Assembly (NCBI GenBank): GCA_963693365.1
Contig: CAVNZM010000014.1
Location: 4,092,001-4,156,000, forward strand
DNA: 64,000 nt
Reading direction: 5' to 3'
From: Amoebidium appalachense
Lineage: Eukaryota > Ichthyosporea
Shown here: piece after piece, positions 54,228 to 64,000 of the stretch
Numbering within the stretch: the first letter of the stretch is position 1
How the letters are laid out: every line of letters begins with the position of its first letter
Notes under the pieces: generated by a model
The model's database searches: none
Told to the model about the DNA's origin: nothing
What the model saw: only the letters and a program-made list of their open reading frames with translations
Program-made: the position numbers and the translations under genes

Positions 54228-57200
54228 ATGGCGGCCTTTTGGGTTACACTGTACAAGAACGACGGCCGGCTGGAGTCCACCGACGCTCAGCCCTTTAGTA
54301 TCGATTCTTTCTGGAACATAGACCGTGTGCGCTACGAGGCCCACAAGGTATGCAAGCACGCGCTGCTGTGTCCGTGCCTTTCTCCCTATTTTTCTGTGTG
54401 CATGTGTGTCTGCATTTGTGAACACGTGTGTGGTTGCATGGTGGAGGTTTTTTGTGTGCTTGTGCATCTGTTCGTGCGTGGTGTCTGCGTGCCTGCTTGT
54501 GCACCTGTTCGTGCGTGGCGTCTGCGTGCCTGCGTGTCCGTGTGCCCGCTCATCTTGGGTGCCTGTGCGCGTTTTAAGCTTCTTTTGTTCAGGCCGTTTT
54601 TTTTTTTTCCCGCAGTGCGTGTATGTGTGTGTGTGCCTGCATGTGTTAACGTGTGTGTGTGTGGCCAAGTGTGTTTTGTACCGAGTGCTTACGAGGGACA
54701 TATTTTTCTGTTCTGTGTTTTTGTTTCCAGACCAGTGCCCATGTTTTGTGCCCGTGTGAGAGGAGCAGGTGTGTGCGCCCTTGTTTTTTCTTTTGTGTGT
54801 GATTGTGGCCTGGGGGTGCTGACCTAACGGCGTTGTGTGCGCACGTATCTGCGTACCTGTGTGGGTACGTTTTTGTGTACCGAGACTCGTTCCGGCACTT
54901 ATTTTTTGGCTGGCGCTGTGTGTGCAGGCCCTTTACAGCACCACCAACCGCTTCTGCCGGCTGTTCACTGAGTTTGGGGTGGAGGTGGCCAACGCAGACG
55001 ACATAGCGCCCATGCAGAGTCTCGTGGTGTCCCAGGGGGAGGACTTTGTGCCCCTGCAGCACCTGGCCTTTGTACGTGCCCCCGGAGGGGGGGGGGGGGG
55101 GGGGGGAGGGTGCTGACTGTGTATGTGTGTGCAGAACTGGGAGCTAGGCACCAACGCCATGGCCGAGTCCCTGCTGGAGGGCATCTACAGCGACCCCACC
55201 GCAGAGGTGATGCCCATGGACGGCATACTGCAGCAGGCCGACAATGACCTTATGCGCCACTTTGGCCGGGGGCTGGGCGACTGGTTGCAGGACACCATGA
55301 ACACATGCGAGGTGGCCCCCGTCAACCCGCAGCTGCAGGCCATCTTTACCACCATGCACCTTCCCAGCATCCATCTGCCACCCCCCGTTCACCCCATCCT
55401 GCCCCACCAGCCCCCCGTCATGTCCCCCGCGCAACACCCCTCACCCGTATCCGTCAGCACCCCAGCCAACGTGCCAGCCACGCCACCAGAGACCCCAGCC
55501 AGCAGTGTGGGCAGTGCAAGGGGGGATTCCTCACCAGAGCCACGGTCCCGAGGCCCATCAGTTGTAGACCTCAAGGGCATGCCCAGCCTGGCACCAAACC
55601 CAGGGCTGCCGGTCATGCAGCCCACACATATGCCCCCACAGCACTACGGCTACCAGGCATTCATGCCCCCCCCAAGTGTAGCACCCTCAGTAGCTGAAAG
55701 CTGGGACTCACGGTCCTTGGCGGGGGATAAGTCACAGCTGGCTGAGAAGGCTGAGAGCCACAAGGCCAGCGAGCAGCGTAGCAGAGACAAGTATGTGGGT
55801 GGGTGGCGGGGGGGGGGGGGGGGGGAGGGGGGGGGGGGGGGAAATAAAGGGAGGGGTGTTGCTGTGCGCACGGTGGGGTGCTGAGACTGTAGGGTGTGCA
55901 GGCTCAAGACGTCGATACGGGAGCTAGTGATGACGGTGCCGTCGCTGGCCACGATGAAGAAACCGAGCAAGGCGGTGGTGATCAAGAAGGCCACAGAGTA
56001 CGTCAACCACCAGAAGAGGGTGGCCCAGGGCCTGAAGGCAGAGAACGACATGTACAAGCAAGAGCTGGCTAAGATGCACATGTGCGTGTGGGTGTGGGTG
56101 TGGGTGGGTGGGTGGGTGTGTTTGTGCCTGGTGCGTGTGCATGTGTGTGCGTGTGCGCTGCATGTGTGGTGCGCTTTTTTTGGGTGCGTGTGGGCTCATG
56201 TGTGTTGTGTGTGTGTGTGTGTGCGCGCGCGCGTGCGTGCGTGTGTGTGCATGCGCGCGAGCGTGGTCGTGTTTGCGTGGGTGTGTGCGCGCACCTGCAT
56301 GTGTTTGTGTGTGCATGTGTGTTCCTGCGCGCAAGTAGGTGTATATGTGCGCGCATGTGCGTACACGTATGTGCGTGCGCGTGTGCTTACGGTTGCCTGT
56401 GTGCGTACGTGCATATGTGGTGTGTGTGTGTGTGCGCGCGCGCGGTGCGCGTGTGCAGGTGTTCATGTTTGCGCTTGCGAGCGTGAACGTGTGTGTGCCC
56501 GTATGTGCAATTGCATGCGGGTATGTGTGTGGTGTGTTCGTGTATACGTGTGTGTGGATAAAAAATACGTGCACGATGATGTGTGCGTGAGCAGGTGTGT
56601 TTGTGTACTTGCATGCATGTGCTTGGGGTTGTGAGTTTGTGTTTGTGTGCACACGTGAGAGTGCGAGTGTGTGGTTTTGTGCTTGTTTGTTTGTGTGTCC
56701 TGCCTGTGTCTTCTGGTGTAAAGGTTTTAACGTGATGCTTACGTCATGTCTGATCACAGGGAGCGATCACGCCTGCAGCATGAACTCAAGCTAGGCAGCA
56801 TCGTGACTGTTGAGATGGTGACTGCCGACCTGCGCTACATCTTTGTGGACCACAACTGGGAGATCATGTACGGCTATGCACGCCACGAGGTCGTGGGCAA
56901 GCTGATCCTCGACGTCTTGGGCTGCCCAAAGTGCCGTACGTGCCCATGCCTGAAAGAGGGGGGTTGATAATGTTAGTGGGGGTGCTGATCTGTAGCATGT
57001 GTTTACAGCGCTGCAGTACAACCGCTGCAAGCAGGTGCACGAGGCCTTGGACCGCAAGCAAGCCTGGCACGGGCTGGTTGTTGTGCGGCGCAAGGACGGG
57101 CAAAGCATGGCCTGCGAAGCCACGGTCAGCCCCGTACTGGACAGCGAGGGGGCAGTAATGCAGTTCATGACGGTGAGGAAGAACTTCCATCTGATTAGCA

Positions 57201-57803
57201 AGGACCAGGGTTCACAGCTGCTGCAGAGTTTGGTCGAAGGAACAGCTTCAAATGTACGTGCATTTGTGGCTGTGTGTGCGTTCCTTTGTGTGTGCCTGTG
57301 CATGTGCATGTTGCACGTGAGCTCTGTGTGGGAGTGTGGGTGCTCCCAGATGTGTTGCGTGTGTGTGTAAGCCTGGATGGAAAGCATGTCCGTGTGTGCA
57401 TGTGTGCAGCTTGGTAAGACATGGGTGGCTGCCTGTCCGTGCTGTTGTGTGTGGCCTCCTGTGTGCTTGCCTGCCTATGCTGTGTGCAGATCTTGGTGTG
57501 TCTGAGCTTGCACGTGCCTGGTGATGTATGTGTGTCAGTACGTGCACGTGCCTGCCTGTAAGGACTGGGCCAGGATTTGTGTGTGTGTGGATGTGTATTT
57601 GCCCGCTTGGCTCTCTGCTGCCATACATGGTGTGTTGTGCCTTGTGCTGACACCCCTTTTAGGAGCTCGACCGTGCTGTGGAGGACACCAGGCAGGTGAT
57701 GGCACAGGCGCTGAGCATGCACCAAGCCACCGACCAGCCAATGAACAAGGCCCCGGCCATCGTCCCCACCCAGCTGCAACCTGCCCTGGCATCCACCCAG
57801 TAG
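54228..57803 (+). CDS. bHLH-PAS transcription factor
   Basis: Seven exons, 553 aa, phases exact: 54228-54347, 54928-55071, 55135-55790, 55902-56081, 56760-56935, 57009-57253, 57663-57803. The N-terminus ([18 protein letters not shown], then [20 protein letters not shown]) is of unknown family. A Pro/Ser-rich region follows (about 170-290). Residues about 297-350 form a bHLH domain: [19 protein letters not shown] has the His-Glu-Arg pattern of CANNTG (CACGTG-type) binders, followed by [24 protein letters not shown] domain (about 372-480) follows: [58 protein letters not shown]. The Ala/Gln-rich tail is short. It presumably dimerises and may sense a ligand, light or redox state through PAS. The single PAS repeat differs from animal bHLH-PAS proteins, which have two. 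bHLH-PAS genes occur in animals, some early fungi and some algae. Confidence 0.85.
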
Positions 57804-59510
57804 CATAATTACACCCCACAACACGGCTGCATGGCCTGGCTGCCGTGTAAAACCCCTTCTGTGTGTGTAATTTGGCCCTGGGGCTGGGCGCTGGTGGTCT
57901 GTCTGTGAGGGCCAATGTGGCAAGAGGAGAGCAGGGACCAATCCGAAGGCACCGCTATGCAGGAAGGCACAGGCACCGTGCGCTATTTTTAGATGGCACC
58001 GTGCTAGAGGCATCTTTGCCGGTTGAATATTTGGGATGATACCGGGCAGGGGGCATTTCTGTAGCCTGCTAGAAAATATGAAGGCTGAATGTGATCACAT
58101 TAAGGGGTATGTTGTGTTACCTAAAAAAGCAAATATATGAAACAGAGCATGGGCTCTACTTCAGGTTGAAAATGTTACCAAATATGGCTCGCTTGGTACC
58201 GAAGAAAGTGTGCTTTCATAGGCTGAAGATGATACCGAGCAAGTTGTGTTTTGAATAGGATACCGAACAGGGGATTCCTTTGTAGGCCGAAAGAGGCATG
58301 TTTGGCGTGGTGCTACCGATCGAGCCTATGTTGTGCACACAGCAAATAAAGCCCGCCATGACACACAGAGCTAATTAGACCAACACGTGTTTCGATCCCA
58401 TCTGTGTGGTGCTGCATATGTATGTGTACTACTATGCATCCCTTGCGCGTGACTTCAGATTCAGCACACAAACCAAAATGATACCACTCAGTGCATCTTT
58501 GGTGCATACGGTCACCGCTCGCCTATACCCTGCGCACGGTTCTCCTTATCCCTCCCCCCTCCCCCCTCCCCCCCCTTCCCCCCCTCCCCCCCCCCCTTCG
58601 GGCCCTGGCTCCCTTGGTCACCGGGGAACCCGTATATCGCAATGGTCCATGTTGAAGTCTAATGGAAATGGTATCCGTGCATCCCCCGACGTCGACCCGT
58701 CCCTTCTTTTAATGGGTGAGTCTGTCCCCAGGCCTAGGACTGATCTTGTCATAATGCGTGTGTGCGTGCACGTGTGCGTGTGTGTTTGGGGAGAGAGAGG
58801 GGGGCGGGGGGAGGGGGAGGGGGCAGGGGGGGGGACGTTTGAGGGCCAGTTGGTGTAAGTGGTAGACTTACGTGTGCTCGGCTACGATGCGGTGGTGCTT
58901 GTGACTGCATCCCAGCTGTGCTGTATACATGTTACATGTGTGGGTGCCACTGGGTGGCTGTGCCGTACATCTGTATGAAGTTGTTTTGTCATGCTTTCGC
59001 TTTTCCCACTGACATGGGGGTGGGGGTGGGGGTGGGGGTGGGGGGGGGGGGGGGGGGGCAAAATTTGGGTTATGTGGGTGAAGGGGGGAAAGGGGGGAGG
59101 GAATGTTTGTAGCTCTGTGTGAGAGAGTGCTGTGTGATTCTGTATGTGTGTGTTCGGGGGGAGGGGGGGGGCCAAGATTTATCCCGACAATTCAGTGGCC
59201 CGTTGCTACGAGGTTTGCAGTTAATCGGCAGCACTGGGCCGGAGTGTTGTTGGCTGACGATCATATGTGCGCAGACAGACGCCGTATCTCGTATGTGTAA
59301 GGCCAAGTCATTATCGATGTCGTGCCCACAGTGATCATGATTAGCATACAACCGGTGCAGCCATGTAGATATCACGACTATCTTGCATCGTGCAGACATC
59401 AAGTACATGCCCGACAACGACTATCTCGCTAGACTAAGTGCTGACATTACTTGCCCCACCGACTATCTCGGCACATATGGGCAGATAATATCATAATTTG
59501 AGCCCCTTTA

Positions 59511-59741
59511 ATGCCCCACATGACAATCTCGTTTAGCGAGATAACATGCATTATGCCCCACATGACTACCTGATTTAGCGAGATAACATGTATTATGCCC
59601 CACGTGACTATCTCATTTAGCGAGATAAAATGTATTATGCCCCACATGACTATCTCATTTAGCGAGATAACATGTATTATGCCCCACATGACTATCTCAT
59701 TTAGAGAGATAACATGTATTATGCCCCACCTGACTATCATG
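59511..59741. repeat. 42-bp minisatellite with palindromic GATA core
   Basis: Five full 42-base units and a half unit. Each starts 'atgccccacatgactatctc' and continues 'atttagcgagataacatgtatt'. Within each unit 'tatctc-atttagc-gagata' is an inverted repeat giving two opposed GATA sites. Degenerate relatives continue to about 61000. Confidence 0.9.
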
Positions 59742-60689
59742 TCGCTTTTTTTTTTATTTCGTAGCTTTGGCTTTTTCAGTTCTATTGGTGGTTATCTAGC
59801 CTGTGGCTGCACGCTGCCTTCATCAACGGATCAATAAAACCGAGTCAAAAGAAGAAAGAAAAAGACTATCATACAGACACCGTCTGCCATTAAGATTCAC
59901 TGCCATGAAGATTTCTCCCCCCCAGGCAAAATCAGATTCAATCCCCCCGGGCCAGATTTCGGCCGGGATGATGTCATTCAGTCCATACGGCACAATATCT
60001 CATTTACATATCAAGACAACGTGTATAATGCTCCACATCACGGATCATCTTGCATACATCCAATCATTCCGTTATGTATTGTTTTATCTAGGCCAACTGT
60101 ATATTTGTCCCTCGAGCACACATATGCATGGTGCCGCATGACTATCTCCCATGTGCAGTGCCGAAATCATATCATGATGACTCACCTCTCAGGCCGTTTG
60201 GCACATATATATATATATGTGCCGTCATGTGTGTGTAATGGGTGCCCCCCAGGTGACTATCTAGCTAGAATAGCATATGTAGGGCCTGTAGATAAAATGG
60301 GTGCCCCTCATATAATTTTCCATATATATCTCACTTACATGGTGCAGCTGCAGGTACTTTGAACCCGTGTCGTACAGGACTATGCATTTCTGAATGCATA
60401 CGTGCATAGCAATTTAGTTTAGTTGGATCCACTCCTCTCATGGCAGTACGTGTATATTACTATAATAGCGCTGTATACTAGCTATAGTACTAGTGAATCA
60501 TGATCTGGAGTCACTAACGTGCCTGGGCCGTTTTTTATATCATGCATCATGATTGCCGAAGAAGCACTTTTGGCGATATGCTGGTGGCTCAGGGTACCGG
60601 TGGCATTGGGTGGTCACTGGCCCATGTGGTGGTGGCCCTAGGGGGTAGTGGTGGGGGCACTGTGGGTGCCAGTGGCGGGGAGGAGGGGA

Positions 60690-60721
<32 letters not shown>

Positions 60722-61235
60722 TAGCGCTACGCATACGTACACACAGGTCGACATTCAAAGGTGACTGTGAACATACAGACTGAGTCCGTCCGACAAGCAC
60801 GAGTTCGTCCGTGCACATGTCCAAGATTTTCGTCATGATACGAGGTCCCACACGCCCATCTCGCTTACACCGTGCCAACAGCTGACGCAATACGTGCCGC
60901 ATTTGACTATCTCGCATACACTGATAATGTGCCAGTAGATATTTAATACATATCCCATGACCATGCCTATCTCACGGGTGCATGCAATGCATATATGTGG
61001 TGCCTACATGTAATTCATTTGTCATACATCAGTACCGCCATTTGGCCACAGCAGCTGTCAGAGAGATGCTATGATACGATAACATCTGACTCCAAGACTG
61101 GATTTCTTGCAGGCGCATTTGGTGTGGCCATTCCCCCCCACAACACAACACCATATAGGGACATATAAAGTATAATCCAATCATTGCGGTCTGGCAACAT
61201 AGGTGGCGCACCTAACTGACACCACTACACTACAA

Positions 61236-61308
61236 TAAGGGGCGCGGCACATGGTCGACGTGACGTCATCAAAGATGACGTCACCTCGACCATTATCCGC
61301 ACCCCTTA
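61236..61308. repeat. 73-bp near-perfect hairpin with CRE sites
   Basis: Two 35-base arms (61236-61270 and 61274-61308) with about five mismatches and a three-base loop (aaa). Each arm contains the TGACGTCA half-region 'gtgacgtcatc' next to the loop and 'taagggg' at the outer end. Confidence 0.9.
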
Positions 61309-61488
61309 GGATATGGGATATGTGAATATGAGATATGTGATATCTGTGTACACTTATCGCGATATGGGATATGTGATATGGGTGGATATATGTACATGAG
61401 CACGTGCACACACTGTGTGTGTGTAAAACACGTGCAGAGCACGTGGTTTTAATTAAAGAATTAAACAATTAAAGAGAGAGAGGGCGGA

Positions 61489-61545
61489 ACACGTGTACGC
61501 GTACGTGTACGCGTACATGTGGTGCGTACATGTACACAAGTGCGG
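61489..61545. repeat. Palindromic CGTGTACGCGTACG cluster
   Basis: Overlapping self-complementary words 'acacgtgtacgcgtacgtgt' and 'acgcgtacatgt' just after an AT-rich stretch (61447-61472). Confidence 0.7.
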
Positions 61546-61570
61546 ATCAAAGGAATGCGAAGGTTTGCGC

Positions 61571-61782
61571 AAGGCGTCCAATGGGAATTCGAATTCTGAA
61601 TTCCATGTACAAGGCGTCCAATGGTATTACGGATGCGCAGGGCGGCCAATGATAATTCGGCTCAAAAAAGCAAATTGCCGCACAAGGCGTCCAATGAGCA
61701 TTAAGGACAGCACATTCCATCCCCAAAGCGTCCAATGAGCGCCCGGATCGGTCTATCTGGGTCTCTTATTGGACGCCTTAGG
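61571..61782. repeat. Array of GGCGTCCAATG motifs
   Basis: Five direct copies of 'aaggcgtccaatg' or close variants (about 61571, 61611, 61641, 61684, 61726) spaced 30-46 bases, then one inverted copy 'attggacgcctt' (about 61769). Each holds a CCAAT box. The array lies 0.24 kb upstream of the small viral-block ORF. Confidence 0.85.
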
Positions 61783-62018
61783 TACACAGGCGGCCGCCGC
61801 GACCACACACACACACACAAACAAACACGTACCGACGTTGTTTTTTGCAAGATGTTTGCTTTGGAGATTTATTGCACAGGCACAGGCTTGTTATTTTGCA
61901 TACTGTTCTTTATTGAGGCGTTGCCCTGGCACAGCCAGGATTAGCCTAGTAATTATTAAGTAGATTGATACTTGAGATTTATAAGATTACAGCCTGAGAT
62001 CTAAGGTTACATTTCAAG

Positions 62019-62324
62019 ATGTTCAGAGAGAGCCAGGAAGAGTTTGAAGATGACCTGTTGCGGGCACTGGATGCCGACCCGCAACAGGTCCTGCAAGCCC
62101 ACCCGTTTCTGCAGGCCATGTTGGCCCCACCACCCCCACCCCCACCCCTCCCCGGCCTCCCCCCGGCCCCCACCCCCATCAACCACCCCGATGACCCCCA
62201 GATCATGGCCATGCCCGCCGAGGGCAACTGGCGGCTGCGTTCCCGTGTCGATGACATGCAGGCACGGGGACTGGGTGTGCGTGGTCACACCCTCGAGTAC
62301 CAACGCGGCGTTCATACTTGCTAG
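62019..62324 (+). CDS. Proline-rich 101-aa protein of the viral block
   Basis: Intronless ORF beginning MFRESQEEFEDDLLRALDAD, with an acidic helical start, a Pro-rich middle (about residues 36-54) and a basic C-terminus ending GVHTC. No family recognised. It converges on the capsid ORF, its stop lying 30 bases from the capsid stop. The close packing is typical of small DNA viruses and unlike the host genes of this window. It may be a small virion or regulatory protein. Confidence 0.5.
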   Translation: MFRESQEEFEDDLLRALDADPQQVLQAHPFLQAMLAPPPPPPPLPGLPPAPTPINHPDDPQIMAMPAEGNWRLRSRVDDMQARGLGVRGHTLEYQRGVHTC

Positions 62325-62354
62325 GTGGTCCACACAATTTGCACCTTTGAGTTA

Positions 62355-64000
62355 TTAAGCCTCCACCGTCACCTCACGGGCACCGGACAGCACCAGCACG
62401 TTCTCGTGGTGCACGAAGGTGTCGAGGGTCAGGTCGTCCTGAACCGTGGGTTCCCCGACCCCGGCGGAGAACTTTTCCGTGTTCAGGTGCAGCAGAATGG
62501 GGGTGGCGTCGGAGCTGGTGTCGAGCCCAGAGTACAGGTCACGGTCCCTCTCGAGGTCCAGGGCGATCATGAACTGCTTGTCGGGCCAGGACGTGGAGTT
62601 GTACATGCAATCGGCCGTGACGTCACCCAAGAAGTAGAGGGCCTTAGCCAGCTCGGCCCATGCCTCGGCGCAGTTGTTCTTCGACACACGAATTTCGTCG
62701 AGGGGCTTCTGGTAGGGGCCTATCTTGATCTGGTAGCTCGTTATGTTGCTGCGTTCCGACCTAAACGACTCGTAGCCGGCCTGGGCCCACGTGTTGCCGT
62801 TACGAACGAGGGAGAGCAGGGACTTGACGTTTCTCCCCCGGAACGAAATGTGCAGGTCGGCAGGGCTGCCCCCCTTGACGTAGCTCTGGAAGTGGGTGAA
62901 CGTGCTGTAGGGAATGTACACGTTCTTCTCCATCAAGGCCTTTTCGAAGCCGGCCGTGTAGACGGCGTTCCACTCGATGATTTCGCAGTGGAGGACGGGG
63001 TTGATGATCTCGTAGGCGACGTCCTTGAGCCAATTCTCGTTCTCGGTGGGCACGTACAACACTTGGTTTGCCTCACCCAACGACAGCTCGATCTGCACCT
63101 CCCCCATGTACGACAGCGGGAGGTACCGGCCGGACCGCATGAGGCCGAGCTTGAGCTGGTGAATGTAGGTGAAACCGTCGGTGGCGTCGATTTGGGCCTG
63201 GATGTTGGCCTGGTGGGGAGGCCACTTGGCGGCGCGGGCGGTGTAGTCGAGGAAGCGGTCGGCAGGAATGCCGTCCTTGCCCGGCAGCTTGTCGACATCG
63301 GGGGCAAACAGGGCCTCGTTGGGCAAGGGGTCCGTCCCCCTCGCCTTCTCGATGCCAAAGAGCTTTTTGAGGGGGTCGGGGTTGAAGGACGAGTACTGGG
63401 CGGCCGTGGTGGTGTTCCACTTGTCCGCATACTCCCAGTCGGCGTCCTGCGGGCTGTACGTCCCGTGCATGCGGCCGGCGGGGCTGTTGCCGTAGTCGGC
63501 CGACGACAGGAACCGTTCCAGGTTGATCATCAGGTGGTTGTAGCCTGAAATGTCCTCGACGGTGGTGCCGTTGATGGACACACGGGCCCGTTCAAACGGT
63601 GCGGCCGAGGAGCAGAGGTGGCCCCCCATCATGGCCATCCCCTCCAGGTTGCGGACCTTGAGGGGGAAAATGTCGGTTGCCGCCGCGTTGTTGTTGAGGG
63701 TGTTGTTGGCCAACGTCTCGCTCTGGGGCACGGTGGTGCCCTCGTAGTCCCTTATGGTGGTGTCGATCTCGAGGGGGTGGGCCAGCTGACCGGGGAGGGG
63801 GAACCTGCGCAGCCTCTCCACCTTCACGCCCACGTACTCGGGGGCGTTGGGCACGTTGGCCTTGAACTGGAACGTCATGTAGGAGTTGAGACAGTCCAGG
63901 AAGCCCACGGCCGGCAGGGAGAACCGAATCACGCGCTGCCCCTTTGAGCTGTACGTCGAGCCGGTCACCGGGTAGGTCTTGACCGTCGACCGGCGGTTGA
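62355..64000 (-). CDS. Double-jelly-roll-type major capsid protein, 5' end outside window
   Basis: An uninterrupted frame of about 548 codons from the right edge to the stop at 62355, with no intron or repeat. The start lies beyond the window. Features resembling major capsid proteins of Polinton-like viruses, virophages and adintovirus-type elements: an early strand pair IRFSLPAVGFLDCLNSYMTF, then APFERARVSINGTTVEDI followed by SGYNHLMINLERFL (the 'rvri-nG-ie-i--yn-l' pattern), and a second half with YLPLSYMGEVQIELSLGEAN and HFQSYVKGGSPADLHISFRG. It would form pseudo-hexameric capsomers of an icosahedral particle. The intact frame suggests a recent or active integration. The assignment rests on recalled family patterns; the precise lineage is not determined. 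Confidence 0.75.
   Translation of the reverse strand, partial: NRRSTVKTYPVTGSTYSSKGQRVIRFSLPAVGFLDCLNSYMTFQFKANVPNAPEYVGVKVERLRRFPLPGQLAHPLEIDTTIRDYEGTTVPQSETLANNTLNNNAAATDIFPLKVRNLEGMAMMGGHLCSSAAPFERARVSINGTTVEDISGYNHLMINLERFLSSADYGNSPAGRMHGTYSPQDADWEYADKWNTTTAAQYSSFNPDPLKKLFGIEKARGTDPLPNEALFAPDVDKLPGKDGIPADRFLDYTARAAKWPPHQANIQAQIDATDGFTYIHQLKLGLMRSGRYLPLSYMGEVQIELSLGEANQVLYVPTENENWLKDVAYEIINPVLHCEIIEWNAVYTAGFEKALMEKNVYIPYSTFTHFQSYVKGGSPADLHISFRGRNVKSLLSLVRNGNTWAQAGYESFRSERSNITSYQIKIGPYQKPLDEIRVSKNNCAEAWAELAKALYFLGDVTADCMYNSTSWPDKQFMIALDLERDRDLYSGLDTSSDATPILLHLNTEKFSAGVGEPTVQDDLTLDTFVHHENVLVLSGAREVTVEA

Larger units (their letters stand above)
57804..62018. other. Non-coding region between the bHLH-PAS gene and the viral block
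   Basis: 4.2 kb with no host gene recognised. 58020-58290 has three degraded 'gataccgagcagggg' repeats. 59400-61000 is scattered with 'tgactatctcg' motifs, including a 42-bp minisatellite. 60700-60720 is poly-G. 61230-61790 holds a hairpin, palindromic CACGTG/CGTACG clusters and a CCAAT array. The left boundary of the viral element should lie in this region but was not found. Confidence 0.5.

Noticed and set aside
60540-60917. 125-aa minus-strand ORF near the viral block
   Set aside because: Its second half is translated poly-C; the first part lacks any recognisable pattern, and there is no support for a viral gene.
62325-63548. 407-aa open frame on the plus strand opposite the capsid ORF
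   Set aside because: It is a shadow of GC-rich codons of the minus-strand capsid gene: Val/Leu/Gly/Arg-biased, no recognisable motif, and the opposite strand has clear family patterns and a longer frame.

Overview
The window is nuclear DNA of a eukaryote with split genes. It has at least eight multi-exon genes; splice phases close exactly in seven, and the Mozart1 gene's 3' end was not resolved. Coding exons are GC-rich. Introns and spacers are packed with poly-C/poly-G runs, CA/GT microsatellites and minisatellites. The gene set fits a unicellular opisthokont, but a stramenopile or haptophyte-like protist is not excluded. It includes an animal/fungal-type ATIC, a bHLH-PAS factor, a one-finger GATA factor, a DUF1769-type protein, a THAP-bearing transposon and an integrated small-DNA-virus capsid gene. 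Most introns are GT-AG, many with a G at donor position +3; one is GC-AG. I could not name the species.

Layout. 1-10.3 kb: a tandem pair of almost identical eight-exon genes (1514-4269 and 7459-10253) for a secreted, probably GPI-anchored ML-like protein. 10.3-14.9 kb: low-complexity DNA without a gene. 14.9-16.5 kb (minus): a GATA zinc-finger factor. 17.44-21.21 kb: a DNA transposon with matching terminal inverted repeats, carrying an XPG/FEN1-like nuclease ORF, a frameshifted HTH/DDE transposase and a THAP protein. 21.9-23.2 kb (plus): a Mozart1 (MZT1) gene. 27.3-29.9 kb (minus): a complete 247-aa protein with a longin-like start, family not identified. 31.7-32.8 kb (minus): a DUF1769-like protein. 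38.7-46.1 kb (plus): a complete 20-exon ATIC (purine synthesis, 591 aa). 48.9-53.4 kb (minus): NSE4, the kleisin of the SMC5/6 complex. 54.2-57.8 kb (plus): a bHLH-PAS transcription factor divergent from NSE4. 57.8-62.0 kb: non-coding DNA with a 42-bp GATA-type minisatellite, a CRE-bearing hairpin and a CCAAT repeat array. 62.0-64.0 kb: an intronless viral-type block with a small proline-rich ORF facing a large double-jelly-roll-type major capsid protein ORF that runs off the right edge.

The cellular genes are ordinary housekeeping or regulatory genes and do not look like one pathway. The accessory interest lies in the transposon with the FEN1-like nuclease, the capsid-bearing viral element at the right edge, and a recurring pattern in which intron repeats appear to start at splice sites. 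Exon boundaries were derived by hand from reading frame, splice motifs and family resemblance; no RNA or database evidence was available.
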